The notes: a model not told the origin generated them from the letters alone. A stretch of DNA of 15,069 bases from UBA5499 sp002426275 (GCA_937888735.1 CALASN010000095.1:1-15069); one strand, 5' to 3'; shown: positions 1 through 7,455, counted from the first letter of the stretch. Numbers and translations are program-made.

Positions 1-782
1 GTTTCCAGAGTTCGATTGATTTCCCGAAGGACTCTGACCGCTTCCAGCGTTAACATTTTGGTCGATGCGGCGCTGGAGGGCAAAGTAGGGATACCGTCGC
101 GGGCCATGGCAAAGATTTTCCTCGCCTTGGTTTCATTTGCGTGGTATCCCTTCTTTTTTGCCCAGCGTCAGTAATCGCTGATAAACCGAAGCTCGCTCTT
201 TTTCGTGATGTTGTCATAATGCCAGTATTCTTCGACAAAATCGCAGAGCTTGTCTTTTGTGGGTTCCTCGGACCGTTTTCCGCTGAGAAGCTTTTTGATG
301 CCCGGCATCGTCCGGTCAAGCAAATCCGTCAGGGCAAGCTTGCTTTCAATTTTGATGGTGATGTAATGGGAATACTGCCGCCCGAGCATCCTGAGCTGGG
401 CATAGACTTCTTCCGGCGCTGAGTAATCCGTCAGCTTGAACCAGTTGTCTATGCCAAAGTTGGCAATCCGCACTGCGTCCAGCTTGTCGGTCTTTCCTTT
501 GCGAAGAGTTGCCGAGGCGTATTTTTTCATGACAAGCGGATTGATGACGCTGACGAACAGCCCCGCCTGTTTAAGAACAGCCAGCAGCGGAAGGTGATAC
601 CCGCCTGTCGCTTCCATCACCACTCTGACCTCACCATCCAGAGCGCAAATACGATCCGCCAGTGCTTTTACTTCCGGTTCTGTATGCGCGATCTCATAAG
701 GGGATGCCACGACCTCGCCGTACGGCCGCAGAATGCAGACGGTGCTCTTTTCCTTTGATACGTCGATACCCACGCTGATCAT
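1..782 (-). pseudogene. IS110-family transposase, interrupted by an in-frame TGA; runs off left edge
   Basis: This is the RuvC-like DEDD domain of an IS110 recombinase. From the ATG at 782 (preceded by AGGAGG, six bases away) the protein begins MISVGIDVSK. The expected acidic residues are visible: D7 (VGIDVSK), E57 (VVMEATGG), D99 and D102 (KTDKLDAV). After about 204 residues the frame meets TGA at 168-170. Beyond it the same frame continues with typical IS110 sequence (RWAKKKGYHANETKA, then FAMARDGIPTLPSSA and a LEAVRVLREINRTLE helix) to base 1. No shift is needed, so the lesion is a single nonsense codon. The C-terminal domain with the catalytic serine lies outside the window. The product as encoded would be truncated and probably inactive. 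A base-call error at the TGA cannot be excluded, because this assembly contains a sequencing artefact elsewhere. The ATG-proximal start is preferred over a longer in-frame start at 821 because of the ribosome binding site. Confidence 0.85.
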
Positions 783-822
783 TTCGAACCTCCTGAACAG
801 ATTTTTGTAATTGTTACCCATC

Positions 823-993
823 TGCGCTTATTGCAATTCAGTTTGGTTCGTTACGCGAAAGCCCCGGAGGGTTTCAACCTGCTTAATCGAACGTTTACAA
901 TAAGGGATGGCCGGCAGTTTTTATGTCGGAGGCTTCGCTCCAAAAAGCGCCGCGCCGGGCCAATTACTCTCTTATTGTAAAAGAATAAGCGCA
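823..993 (-). ncRNA. candidate IS110 bridge-RNA region
   Basis: This 171-base non-coding stretch upstream of the IS110 transposase is dominated by nested inverted repeats. An outer pair TGCGCTTATT (823-832) / AATAAGCGCA (984-993) matches over 10 bases. Inside it, TTACAATAAG (895-904) pairs with CTTATTGTAA (971-980) over 10 bases, enclosing GGCCGGC (909-915) with GCCGGGCC (954-961, one bulge) and a GGAG/CTCC hairpin (928-931/938-941). A second branch has GTTCG/CGAAC flanking a bulged GAAAGCCC/GGGTTTC hairpin (857-875). In the studied IS110 member IS621, a guide RNA of about 180 nt is encoded in the non-coding end upstream of the recombinase and folds with two internal loops. Position, size and nested stems fit that model. 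That this copy is such an RNA is inference; transcript ends and loop sequences were not established. Confidence 0.42.
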
Positions 994-1041
994 AATGTGA
1001 AACGCCCGTCGGCGTCTTACATCTACGCTTTTATAGTACCA

Positions 1042-1072
1042 AAAAGCACTCGCCTTGCGTGAGAGTGCTTTT
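1042..1072 (-). terminator. intrinsic terminator of the amino-acid operon
   Basis: On the minus strand AAAAGCACTC and GAGTGCTTTT form a perfect 10-bp stem around an 11-base loop. The downstream arm ends in a run of T (TTTTT through base 1041), giving a classic rho-independent terminator. It begins about 25 bases after the stop codon of the homocysteine methyltransferase gene, so it closes the seven-gene operon. The run of A on the other arm could allow weak termination of plus-strand transcripts too. Confidence 0.85.
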
Positions 1073-1097
1073 ACAGAGATCTCTAGCGACGCTGCGG

Positions 1098-1961
1098 CTA
1101 AGCCAACAAGTCCTGAAGCCTGGCTATGTGAGCGGGAGTGGTGCCGCAACAGCCGCCTATGAGCTTGGCATACGGCAAAAGCCGCTCCATGCTCAAAGCA
1201 AATTCCTCGGGACCCAAGGGAAAGACCGTCTCCTCACCGATTAATTGCGGCAAGCCTGCGTTGGGCTGCAAAATCACCGGCAGAGCTCCCGCCGCCAGCT
1301 GTTTGGCAACAGGAAGCATCTCTTGGGGCCCCACAGAGCAGTTGGCGCCTATGGCGCTGGCGCCAAAGGTTTTCAGCGTTTCAACCGCTTCTTGAGCAGA
1401 CACGCCCCAGTTGGTACGGCCATTGGCCTCAAAAGTCATGGTCACCCAAACGGGCAGTCCAGAGCGCAGCGCACCGGCCAATGCGGCTTTGGCTTCAACC
1501 AGATCGCTCATGGTCTCCACCAAGATCAGATCTGCTCCCCCGCTGGCCAAGGCTTGAGCCTGAACGGCAAACGCCTCCTCCGCCTTTTCCGGCTCCAGCG
1601 TGCCAAAGGGGCTGATCAGCTCTCCCGACGGACCTATGGAACCGGCCACAAGAGCCTGCTTGCCCGCTTGCCTGACGGCTTCGCGCGCAATGGCGGCGGC
1701 GGCGGCATTCAACTCCCATGTCCGATGGTTCAAATCGTAACGGGCCAATTTCAACGGCGAACCGCCGAATGAGTTGGTCTCAACGAACTGACTGCCAGCT
1801 TCCAGATAAGCCAGATGTACGTTTTTCACAGCCTCGGGACGGTCTACGTTCAGAGTCTCAGGCGCCTGCCCTATCTGGAGACCCTCCTGGTGCAGCATAG
1901 TGCCCATAGCCCCATCGCCCAAAAGATGTTCGTTGGCCTCTAATAAATCCTGCCAGCTCAT
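1098..1961 (-). CDS. stand-alone homocysteine S-methyltransferase (MetH N-terminal-domain type)
   Basis: This is a 287-residue zinc-dependent homocysteine S-methyltransferase domain protein, predicted to make methionine from homocysteine in the cytoplasm. It shows the family entry motif LGDGAMGTML (about 14-23), ETNSFGG (61-67), and the three zinc-binding cysteines: C208 in GANCSVGP and C271/C272 in GGCCGTTP. Full-length cobalamin-dependent MetH is about 1,200 residues with pterin-, cobalamin- and activation domains. Only the first domain is present here, so the methyl donor must come from a separate protein such as a corrinoid protein, or from a small methyl donor. The ATG at 1961 has GGAGGGAGAAAA before it. 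It follows the UPF0280 gene after 44 bases and is the last gene of the operon that builds homocysteine, which supports homocysteine as substrate. S-methylmethionine- or betaine-dependent activity is an alternative not excluded by sequence. Confidence 0.85.
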   Translation of the reverse strand: MSWQDLLEANEHLLGDGAMGTMLHQEGLQIGQAPETLNVDRPEAVKNVHLAYLEAGSQFVETNSFGGSPLKLARYDLNHRTWELNAAAAAIAREAVRQAGKQALVAGSIGPSGELISPFGTLEPEKAEEAFAVQAQALASGGADLILVETMSDLVEAKAALAGALRSGLPVWVTMTFEANGRTNWGVSAQEAVETLKTFGASAIGANCSVGPQEMLPVAKQLAAGALPVILQPNAGLPQLIGEETVFPLGPEEFALSMERLLPYAKLIGGCCGTTPAHIARLQDLLA

Positions 1962-2005
1962 TTTTCTCCCTCCACTGCCGCTTCAATCTGCCGGATCAGC
2001 CGGCA

Positions 2006-2728
2006 TCAAAGATTAACTATGTTTAATCTGCCCCAAACTCCCAGTTTTTCGCCGCAGGCGACAACGCAGCCTGTTACCCCCGGGATCCGCTTGGCTTTGG
2101 CAATCGCTCTGTCAATCGTCTCAGGGCCTTTCACCAAGTTGGCCACAGCCGTGGCCGCGGCGTCGCTGAGCGCGCAATCCGGGCTCAGGATAGTCGCCGC
2201 ATCCGCTTTGCCAAAGCTCAAAGACGGCCCTACTGTGCCGGCAGAGGTGGAGACGCCCAGCGGCGTATCCTCGGGCGCGATGGCCAAGCCCAGCTTATAG
2301 CTGAAAGGCGAATCCTTCCCGGCAAAGAGCGCTATGGTTCTGGGGCGATTGGTTTTCAAGTAAAGATCGCCGCCGTTTTCGACGATCACTTCCGGACAGG
2401 CCAGAGCCTCCGCCACAAAAGCGGCGATGGCGCCTGCGACTGCCGCCATGGGCCCCACGTTTGCAGCCAAGCCGGCGGCCAGCATCCGCCGCACTAGCTC
2501 CGGCGCTGCCGGATCTTGGGGCAACGGAGAAAGCGCGCCCTCAAACTCACAGCGGCGCGCCATGTATGCCTTCAAAGCTCTCCTGGCTTTAAGCAAAATC
2601 GTCTTCGCTTCCGCCTGCCGCATGTACGTGCTCCAGACGGCCAAATCGCTTTCCCCTACCTGCACCTGATACGCGGCAAGTCCGTGAGGATTAGCCAGGC
2701 TCCGATACGTGCGATAGGTATAGCACAC
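2006..2728 (-). CDS. UPF0280 family protein (COG2122, ApbE-like), homocysteine-pathway partner
   Basis: A 240-residue UPF0280 protein, distantly related to the ApbE superfamily. It starts with the family-like segment YRTYRSLANPHGL and carries the conserved glycine/serine-rich stretch GVSTSAGTVGPSLSFGKADA and LSPDCALSDAAATAVANLVKG in the C-terminal half. It uses a GTG start placed directly after the TAG stop of the NIL-ferredoxin gene; an AGAGGTGG ribosome binding site lies inside that upstream gene's end, so translation is probably coupled. No signal peptide or membrane segment is evident. In methanogens and other anaerobes this family is genetically linked to homocysteine formation from aspartate semialdehyde. 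Its exact chemistry is, as far as I know, not settled; a role in sulfur or flavin handling would be speculation. Confidence 0.82.
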   Translation of the reverse strand: MCYTYRTYRSLANPHGLAAYQVQVGESDLAVWSTYMRQAEAKTILLKARRALKAYMARRCEFEGALSPLPQDPAAPELVRRMLAAGLAANVGPMAAVAGAIAAFVAEALACPEVIVENGGDLYLKTNRPRTIALFAGKDSPFSYKLGLAIAPEDTPLGVSTSAGTVGPSLSFGKADAATILSPDCALSDAAATAVANLVKGPETIDRAIAKAKRIPGVTGCVVACGEKLGVWGRLNIVNL

Positions 2729-3139
2729 CTAAAATACCACCTCTATGGCGCGGGTGGGACAGGAGTCTACACATAACTCACAGAGCGTACAGTTCTCTTT
2801 GGCGAACTTCAGTTTCCAGTCGGGAGCGGAAATGGTCAGAGCCCCCGACAAGCAGACTCCTGTGCAAGCGCCGCAATCAATACAGCGCTCTTGGGCGATG
2901 CTGATCTCATGGCCCAATTCTTCCACCAAGACGCCCTGAGCTCTTAAATAATCTAATCCACGTTCAATGGCCTCGTCCGTGGAATTGGAGATCTCCACCA
3001 CCAGCCTTCCCACTTTTCCCGGCGTGATCTTAGCCCGCAGAATGTTGACCTCCAGATCGTAATCTTTCACCAGCCTGTAAGTTAAGGCTTTTTCAGTTAA
3101 GGCGGCAGGAAAACTCAAAATGACTCGCTTTCTAGCCAT
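2729..3139 (-). CDS. NIL-domain ferredoxin, 2[4Fe-4S], aspartate semialdehyde sulfurtransferase partner
   Basis: A 136-residue protein with an N-terminal NIL domain (about 1-75, a ligand-binding fold also found on methionine ABC transporter ATPases) and a C-terminal bacterial-type ferredoxin. Cluster-binding cysteines are C86, C89, C92, C96 (CIDCGACTGVC) and C117, C120, C123, C127 (CTLCELCVDSCP), enough for two [4Fe-4S] clusters. In Methanosarcina acetivorans the equivalent protein (MA1822) works with the COG1900 protein to convert aspartate semialdehyde to homocysteine, probably supplying electrons. The ATG at 3139 (MARKRV) is chosen over an upstream in-frame start at 3157 because GGGGGAAG precedes it and family members begin at this point. 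It overlaps the end of the HcyBio gene by eight bases, which argues for paired synthesis. Confidence 0.9.
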   Translation of the reverse strand: MARKRVILSFPAALTEKALTYRLVKDYDLEVNILRAKITPGKVGRLVVEISNSTDEAIERGLDYLRAQGVLVEELGHEISIAQERCIDCGACTGVCLSGALTISAPDWKLKFAKENCTLCELCVDSCPTRAIEVVF

Positions 3140-4319
3140 TGTTTTCTTCCCCCTCAAAAGTCTCCTCCGGGCCGATTACATCAAGGGGCGTATTCACCCT
3201 GTTCTTTGGCAATCCAGTCACAGGTTCCGTTAAGGTGAAAGAACCGTCTTTGATCCACCCGCGGAGCAGCTCGGCAATTTGGCGCGCCTTAGCCAGGCTG
3301 GACAGGGGTGCCGTGCGAATCTTCTTGCCTTGAATTTCAATTTCGCCGCTTCGCAGCTGCTTGTACGTCACCTGTCCCAAACAAGGCCGAGAACGCCGCC
3401 CAACGCTGTAATCATAGACGCCGGTTACGATGTCCTCATCCCGGACGCAGACAAACCGGGCCATCTGCTCATCCAAAATCGGGATGGGCACGCCTATGCC
3501 CACAAAAAGGGTCACCCCGTAATCTGTGAAGGTGGCCGCCCGGAGAAATTCCGGACTCATTCCCGCAAGATCGCCAATCACAGCCATGGCGCCGGCGCCG
3601 CCTGTGGGCACACCGCCCGCCGTGCGTCCCGCCAAGGGATTATGCTGGGTGCCTTCCCAGGCAACGTAACCAATCCCGCCGCCCAGAAAGATCCTGGTTC
3701 CCATGCCGATGGTGCGATAATAGGGATCATTTAAAAGCGGGCTCAGCTGGCCGCAAGTGGCATAAGCGGCATTGCCCATCCTGGGCAGCAAAGTGCCCAT
3801 ATATGTGCGAATTACATGCTCAGAAGTGTTCACTGCGCAATTATAATTCTGATAGGCATTGCGGGGATTATAGAGGTAAGCCTGATTGAGGCTGGCGAGC
3901 GTCAGATAGGTAGTGATCTCCCGGCGAGGATAGCAGTCCGTGCCGGGAGAAGCGGCCTCGAGTTTGATCCTCCGCCCTGCCACTAAATCTTCAATCACAT
4001 GGGCCCCGCCATAGTTCATGCCCTCAGTCTGGGAAATCTCCGTGGCGCCCAGATACGTATCCACTGCTGCCAAGCCGCCGTAGGCCGGCACATCGTTGAG
4101 CAAGATCTTGGTCATGCGGATCGGCGGATCAGCGTGTCCAAAGTTTAAAAAAGCGCCGGAAGAGCACATGGCGCCAAAAGTTGCCGTTGTAACCACATCT
4201 ACCTCTCTGGCCACCGCCTCCACGCCGTTTTTCTCGGCAAATTCCACCACTTCATCGGCTGTGAGCACAACTGCCTCGCCGGAACTGATCCGCTCGTTAA
4301 TTTGCGCGATCGTCTTCAT
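3132..4319 (-). CDS. homocysteine biosynthesis protein (HcyBio/DUF39, COG1900), L-aspartate semialdehyde sulfurtransferase
   Basis: A 395-residue member of the HcyBio family (formerly DUF39). In methanogens the family converts L-aspartate semialdehyde plus sulfide to homocysteine, bypassing homoserine activation by MetA/MetX and MetB/MetY. Two cysteines described as important in the M. acetivorans enzyme (Cys54 and Cys131, from memory) correspond here to C52 (GAMCSSGAF) and C129 (GTDCYPRRE), with the same spacing of 77. Other family-like segments are GHADPPIRM, GAHVIEDL, RMGNAAYATCGQLSPLLNDP and GIGVPIPILDE. This enzyme has no C-terminal CBS domains; the NIL-ferredoxin partner is the next gene. 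The ATG at 4319 has GGAGGGTGA upstream and lies 13 bases after thrB. Its place next to hom and thrB puts two users of aspartate semialdehyde in one operon. Confidence 0.92.
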   Translation of the reverse strand: MKTIAQINERISSGEAVVLTADEVVEFAEKNGVEAVAREVDVVTTATFGAMCSSGAFLNFGHADPPIRMTKILLNDVPAYGGLAAVDTYLGATEISQTEGMNYGGAHVIEDLVAGRRIKLEAASPGTDCYPRREITTYLTLASLNQAYLYNPRNAYQNYNCAVNTSEHVIRTYMGTLLPRMGNAAYATCGQLSPLLNDPYYRTIGMGTRIFLGGGIGYVAWEGTQHNPLAGRTAGGVPTGGAGAMAVIGDLAGMSPEFLRAATFTDYGVTLFVGIGVPIPILDEQMARFVCVRDEDIVTGVYDYSVGRRSRPCLGQVTYKQLRSGEIEIQGKKIRTAPLSSLAKARQIAELLRGWIKDGSFTLTEPVTGLPKNRVNTPLDVIGPEETFEGEENNG

Positions 4320-4332
4320 GAATCACCCTCCG

Positions 4333-5268
4333 CTAGGCCACTCTGGCACCATGGGATACCAAAGATGTCAAAAGTATTTTGCTTTCCACGCCCGAGGCGG
4401 CAAACGCTCTCTGCATAGCTTTGCCGATGGCGCCTCCCAGCTCGCGCTCCGTGTAAAAAGCGATCACAGTGGGGCCCGCGCCGCTGAGCACTACCCCCCT
4501 GGCGCCGGCAGCCTCTCCTGCCTCCATGACCTGCGCTAGACCGGGAATTAAAGCGGCGCGATACTGCTGGTGAAGCTTATCGCGGAAAGCATAGCGCAGA
4601 AAGCGCAATTGACCTGTTGCCAAAGCGCCCACCAGCATGGCCGCATGGCTGACGTTAAAGGTGGCGTCTTGCATGCTCACTTGCTTGGGTAACGCTCTGC
4701 GCGCAGAATCCGTCGATAATTCAAATTCCGGAATCGCCACCACAGCCCGCAGTTTTGGCGGCACAGGCAGTTGCATGGCCCGCACTTGCCCTCCGTCCGT
4801 CACGGACACCACAAAGCCGCCAAAGAGGGCGGGAGCCGCATTATCCGGATGTCCTTCAAATTCCGTGGCCAAAGCCAATATTTCATCGTCGGACAGCCTG
4901 CCGCCGGAGAGAAGATTAGCTGCCGTCAAGCTACCCACAATGGCGGCCGCGCTGGAACCTAAGCCGCGGGCAAGGGGAATGTTATTCTTCAGGCGCACGC
5001 TAAAGCCGTCAGTGGGAAACCCTACGCGTTTCCAAAGGGTAGAGGCGGCCCGACAGACCAGATTGGTATCGTCCAACGGCAGCGCGCCTGTTCCCTCCCC
5101 TTCCACAGCCACATGAATTCCAGCGCCGTGCGTCATTTCCATTTCCACGATATTATATAATCCCAGCGCCATCCCCAGAGTATCGAAGCCCGGCCCCAGA
5201 TTAGCCGTGGTGGCCGGCACGATCACCTTAACCCGCCTCTGTTCCAAATTGCTCTTCCCCTTCAACAC
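4333..5268 (-). CDS. thrB: homoserine kinase
   Basis: A GHMP-family kinase of about 300 residues that phosphorylates L-homoserine to O-phospho-L-homoserine, the substrate of threonine synthase. Diagnostic features are the N-terminal PATTANLGPGFDTLG motif, the ATP-binding PLARGLGSSAAA loop (about residues 98-109), and the C-terminal GVVLSGAGPTVIAF motif. The start is uncertain. The longest reading begins with GTG at 5268 and overlaps hom by 41 bases. A TTG at 5247 (preceded by AAGGGGAAGAG) and a GTG at 5226 (preceded by GAGGCGGG, just after the hom stop) are plausible shorter starts that match the usual family N-terminus better. All are in the same frame. No thrC is visible in the window. Confidence 0.92.
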   Translation of the reverse strand: MLKGKSNLEQRRVKVIVPATTANLGPGFDTLGMALGLYNIVEMEMTHGAGIHVAVEGEGTGALPLDDTNLVCRAASTLWKRVGFPTDGFSVRLKNNIPLARGLGSSAAAIVGSLTAANLLSGGRLSDDEILALATEFEGHPDNAAPALFGGFVVSVTDGGQVRAMQLPVPPKLRAVVAIPEFELSTDSARRALPKQVSMQDATFNVSHAAMLVGALATGQLRFLRYAFRDKLHQQYRAALIPGLAQVMEAGEAAGARGVVLSGAGPTVIAFYTERELGGAIGKAMQRAFAASGVESKILLTSLVSHGARVA

Positions 5269-6548
5269 GAATCAGATTGGCCACCTTGTGAACGTATTCC
5301 AGGGCCGTGATCTGGTGCAATGCTTTTTTCATCTGCCCTTCGCGCACCCTGTGGCTTACAAATACCAGATCCACCGGCTCTTCATATCCCTTTTGGATGA
5401 CTTGCGCCAAGCTCACACCATTTGAGCCGAAGCAATCCGCGATCCTGGCCAATACCCCGGGAGCGTCATCCACGGCAAGCCTGACGTAATATTTGCACGC
5501 CACTTCTTCCATGGGCAGCACCGGGCGCTCCACGAAGCAGGTGCAGTTGAGATTGCCAGTCTTGCCCAAAACCAAATCTCTGGCGGCTGCGATCACATCC
5601 GACAGCACGGCGCTGCCAGTGGGCAATTCTCCGGCGCCCCTGCCGTAAAACATCAGCTCGCCGAAGGCCGCATCTTCAAGAAAAATGGCATTATTCACGC
5701 CGTCCACCGCTGCCAGGGGATGACGCTCTTCCGATCTGATGCTTTTGCGGAATGAATGTCGGATGCACCCGAACTTCAATCCCCGCCGGGCTGTTCTTGC
5801 CGATGGCAAGCAATTTCAGGGTATAGCCCAGATCTTGACAATATTTGAGATCCACAGGCTGAATTTTGCCGATCCCTTCCACATGAACTCTTTCCATCTC
5901 CACCCTGCTGCCGAACGCAATTGATGCCAAAATGGCAAGCTTATAGGCCGCGTCCCAGCCTTCGATATCCGAGGCTGGATCGGCCTCAGCATAGCCTTGC
6001 TCCTGCGCCTTGGCCAAAGCCGCCTCCAGCGTACTTCCCTGCTGGCTCATCTTGCTGAGGATGTAATTGGTGGTGCCATTGATGATTCCGTAGAGGCCTG
6101 AGATCTTGTTGGCAGTGAGGGATTCCTTGAGAGTCCTGATAATGGGGATGCCACCGGCCACGCTGGCTTCAAAGTAAAGATCCTGGCCCGTTTCCGTGGC
6201 CAGCGTCAAAAGCTCATGGCCTGAGCGGGCAATGAGCTCCTTGTTGGCAGTGACCACTGTTTTCCCGGCTTTGAGCGCCTGGATGATCAAGTCCTTTGCC
6301 GGCTGCATGCCGCCCATGACTTCAACGATAATCTGGATCTCGGGATCTTGAAGAATCCGTTTGGGATCCGTTGTAAGTCGGCCCTGGGGTAGGATCCGCT
6401 TGCGCTTCAGATCCCGCACCAGGGCCAGCTTCAGATCCAGACTGAGTCCTAAGCGTTTCTCAATGAGCTCTTGATTTTCGGCTATCAGTTTGCACAATCC
6501 AGTGCCAACCGTACCCAGTCCCAAAATACCGATTCCTATTTGCTTCAT
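5228..6548 (-). CDS. hom: homoserine dehydrogenase, frame broken by an adapter artefact
   Basis: Homoserine dehydrogenase reduces L-aspartate semialdehyde to L-homoserine with NAD(P)H, the branch toward threonine. The N-terminal nucleotide-binding loop is GLGTVG (10-15). Active-site motifs are TANKEL (K103), NGTTNYIL (157-164) and EGWDAAYKLAIL (K203). A C-terminal ACT domain (VRLAVDDAPGVLARIADCFG onward) suggests amino-acid feedback regulation. As written, the frame from 6548 ends in nonsense after PTFIPQKH and resumes in another frame with HPLAAVDGVNNAIF. Between them lie 19 extra bases (about 5722-5740) holding Illumina adapter sequence. Deleting them gives PQKHPLAAVDG and a 433-residue protein, the normal family length, so the gene is judged intact in the organism. 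ATG 6548 has AGGAG upstream and lies three bases after the ilvE stop. Confidence 0.93.
5722..5740. other. Illumina adapter insertion (assembly artefact) inside hom
   Basis: Plus-strand bases 5722-5737 read GACGCTCTTCCGATCT, identical to the 3' end of the Illumina TruSeq universal adapter (reverse complement AGATCGGAAGAGCGTC). With the next three bases (GAT) this makes a 19-base insertion; its exact ends are ambiguous by three bases because ATC occurs on both sides. Nineteen is not a multiple of three, which explains the hom frameshift. Removing it restores conserved homoserine dehydrogenase sequence with no missing residues. Confidence 0.95.
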
Positions 6549-6551
6549 AAG

Positions 6552-7424
6552 TTACACTCCTATTGGCGTTCCCTCGCTATGGGCAAGCTCCCGGAAAGAG
6601 GAAATGAGCTTCTGGGTGATGGGACCAGGCCTTCCGTCTCCAATCTTTCTACCATCCAACTCCACAAACGGGATGGCTTCGGCAGCGGTTCCCGTGAGGA
6701 ACGCTTCGTCTGCAGTATAGATATCGTAGCGGGTGAAGAAAGTCTCCTCCAAAGTATATCCGATTTTCCTGGCTATTTCGATCATGGCGCTGCGGGTAAT
6801 GCCAGGCAGCGCGCCCAAAGCCGTACTTGGGGTCAGGATCTGGCCTTGCTTGATGATGAAGACATTGTCGCCTGTGCACTCAGCAACATAGCCGTCGGCA
6901 TTGAGCATAATCGCCTCGGCGGCGCCGGCTCTGGCAGCTTCCACTTTGGCCAAAATATTGTTGAGATAGTTCAAAGACTTGACATTGGGATTCACTGTCT
7001 CCGGAGCGTTGCGCCTGGTGGGCACCGTGACCAGCTTCAGGCCGTTTTTGTATGTCTCTTCCGGGTACAAAGTGATGGAATCGGCGATGATGATCACCGT
7101 GGGTCTGCCGCACTTTTGAGGATCTAAGCCTAAATCTCCCCTGCCCCTGGTGACCACAGGCCTAATATAAGCGTCCCGCAGGCCGTTGCGTCTGAGGGTC
7201 TCCAGCACTGCTTCTTCCATTTCGCTGATGGTAATGGGTATCTCAAGGAAGATGGCCTTGGCGGAGTTATAAAGCCGGACCAAATGTTCAGTGAGGCGGA
7301 ACACCCGGCCATTATAAGCGCGAATTCCTTCAAATACTCCGTCACCGTACAACAGGCCGTGATCGAATACTGAAACCCTCGCTTCCTCTTCGGGAACGAA
7401 TTTGCCATCGAGATAGATGATCAT
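6552..7424 (-). CDS. ilvE: branched-chain amino acid aminotransferase
   Basis: A class IV PLP-dependent aminotransferase of 290 residues, predicted to perform the last step of isoleucine, leucine and valine synthesis (and the first of their breakdown) with glutamate/2-oxoglutarate. Visible motifs are YLDGKFVPEEEARVSVFDHG and GDGVFEGIRAYNG near the N-terminus, the PLP lysine K149 in NVKSLNYLNN, EAIMLNADGYVAECTGDNVF, and TALGALPGITR. The ATG at 7424 is preferred because GGAG lies nine bases upstream. Upstream in-frame starts at 7439 and 7487 lack a good site and add residues unlike the family. D-amino-acid or aminodeoxychorismate family members share the fold, but the motifs and the threonine-branch neighbours favour IlvE. 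It is the first gene of the amino-acid operon. Confidence 0.9.
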   Translation of the reverse strand: MIIYLDGKFVPEEEARVSVFDHGLLYGDGVFEGIRAYNGRVFRLTEHLVRLYNSAKAIFLEIPITISEMEEAVLETLRRNGLRDAYIRPVVTRGRGDLGLDPQKCGRPTVIIIADSITLYPEETYKNGLKLVTVPTRRNAPETVNPNVKSLNYLNNILAKVEAARAGAAEAIMLNADGYVAECTGDNVFIIKQGQILTPSTALGALPGITRSAMIEIARKIGYTLEETFFTRYDIYTADEAFLTGTAAEAIPFVELDGRKIGDGRPGPITQKLISSFRELAHSEGTPIGV

Positions 7425-7455
7425 TTCCTTCGTCTCCATTCTGTTAAATCCATTT

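Larger units (their letters stand above)
1..993 (-). mobile_element. IS110-family insertion sequence, one end (partial)
   Basis: The left edge of the window holds the 5' part of an IS110-family element: a broken transposase (782 to the edge) preceded by a structured non-coding region (about 823-993). IS110 elements encode a DEDD recombinase and, in studied members, carry a structured guide ('bridge') RNA in the non-coding end. They lack ordinary terminal inverted repeats, so the exact outer boundary cannot be read here. I place it between the last structured repeat near 993 and the terminator of the preceding operon at 1042. The element lies directly downstream of that terminator, in the same orientation as the operon, and does not break any gene visible here. 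Confidence 0.72.

Noticed and set aside
1245..1772. Long plus-strand open frame of 175 codons
   Set aside because: It is antisense to the intact homocysteine methyltransferase gene, has no recognisable motifs, and reflects the GC-rich codon use of the real gene.
5228..5809. Separate ACT-domain protein downstream of a truncated hom
   Set aside because: Its first 30 or so residues are out-of-frame translation of hom plus adapter sequence. Removing the adapter joins both parts into one normal homoserine dehydrogenase.
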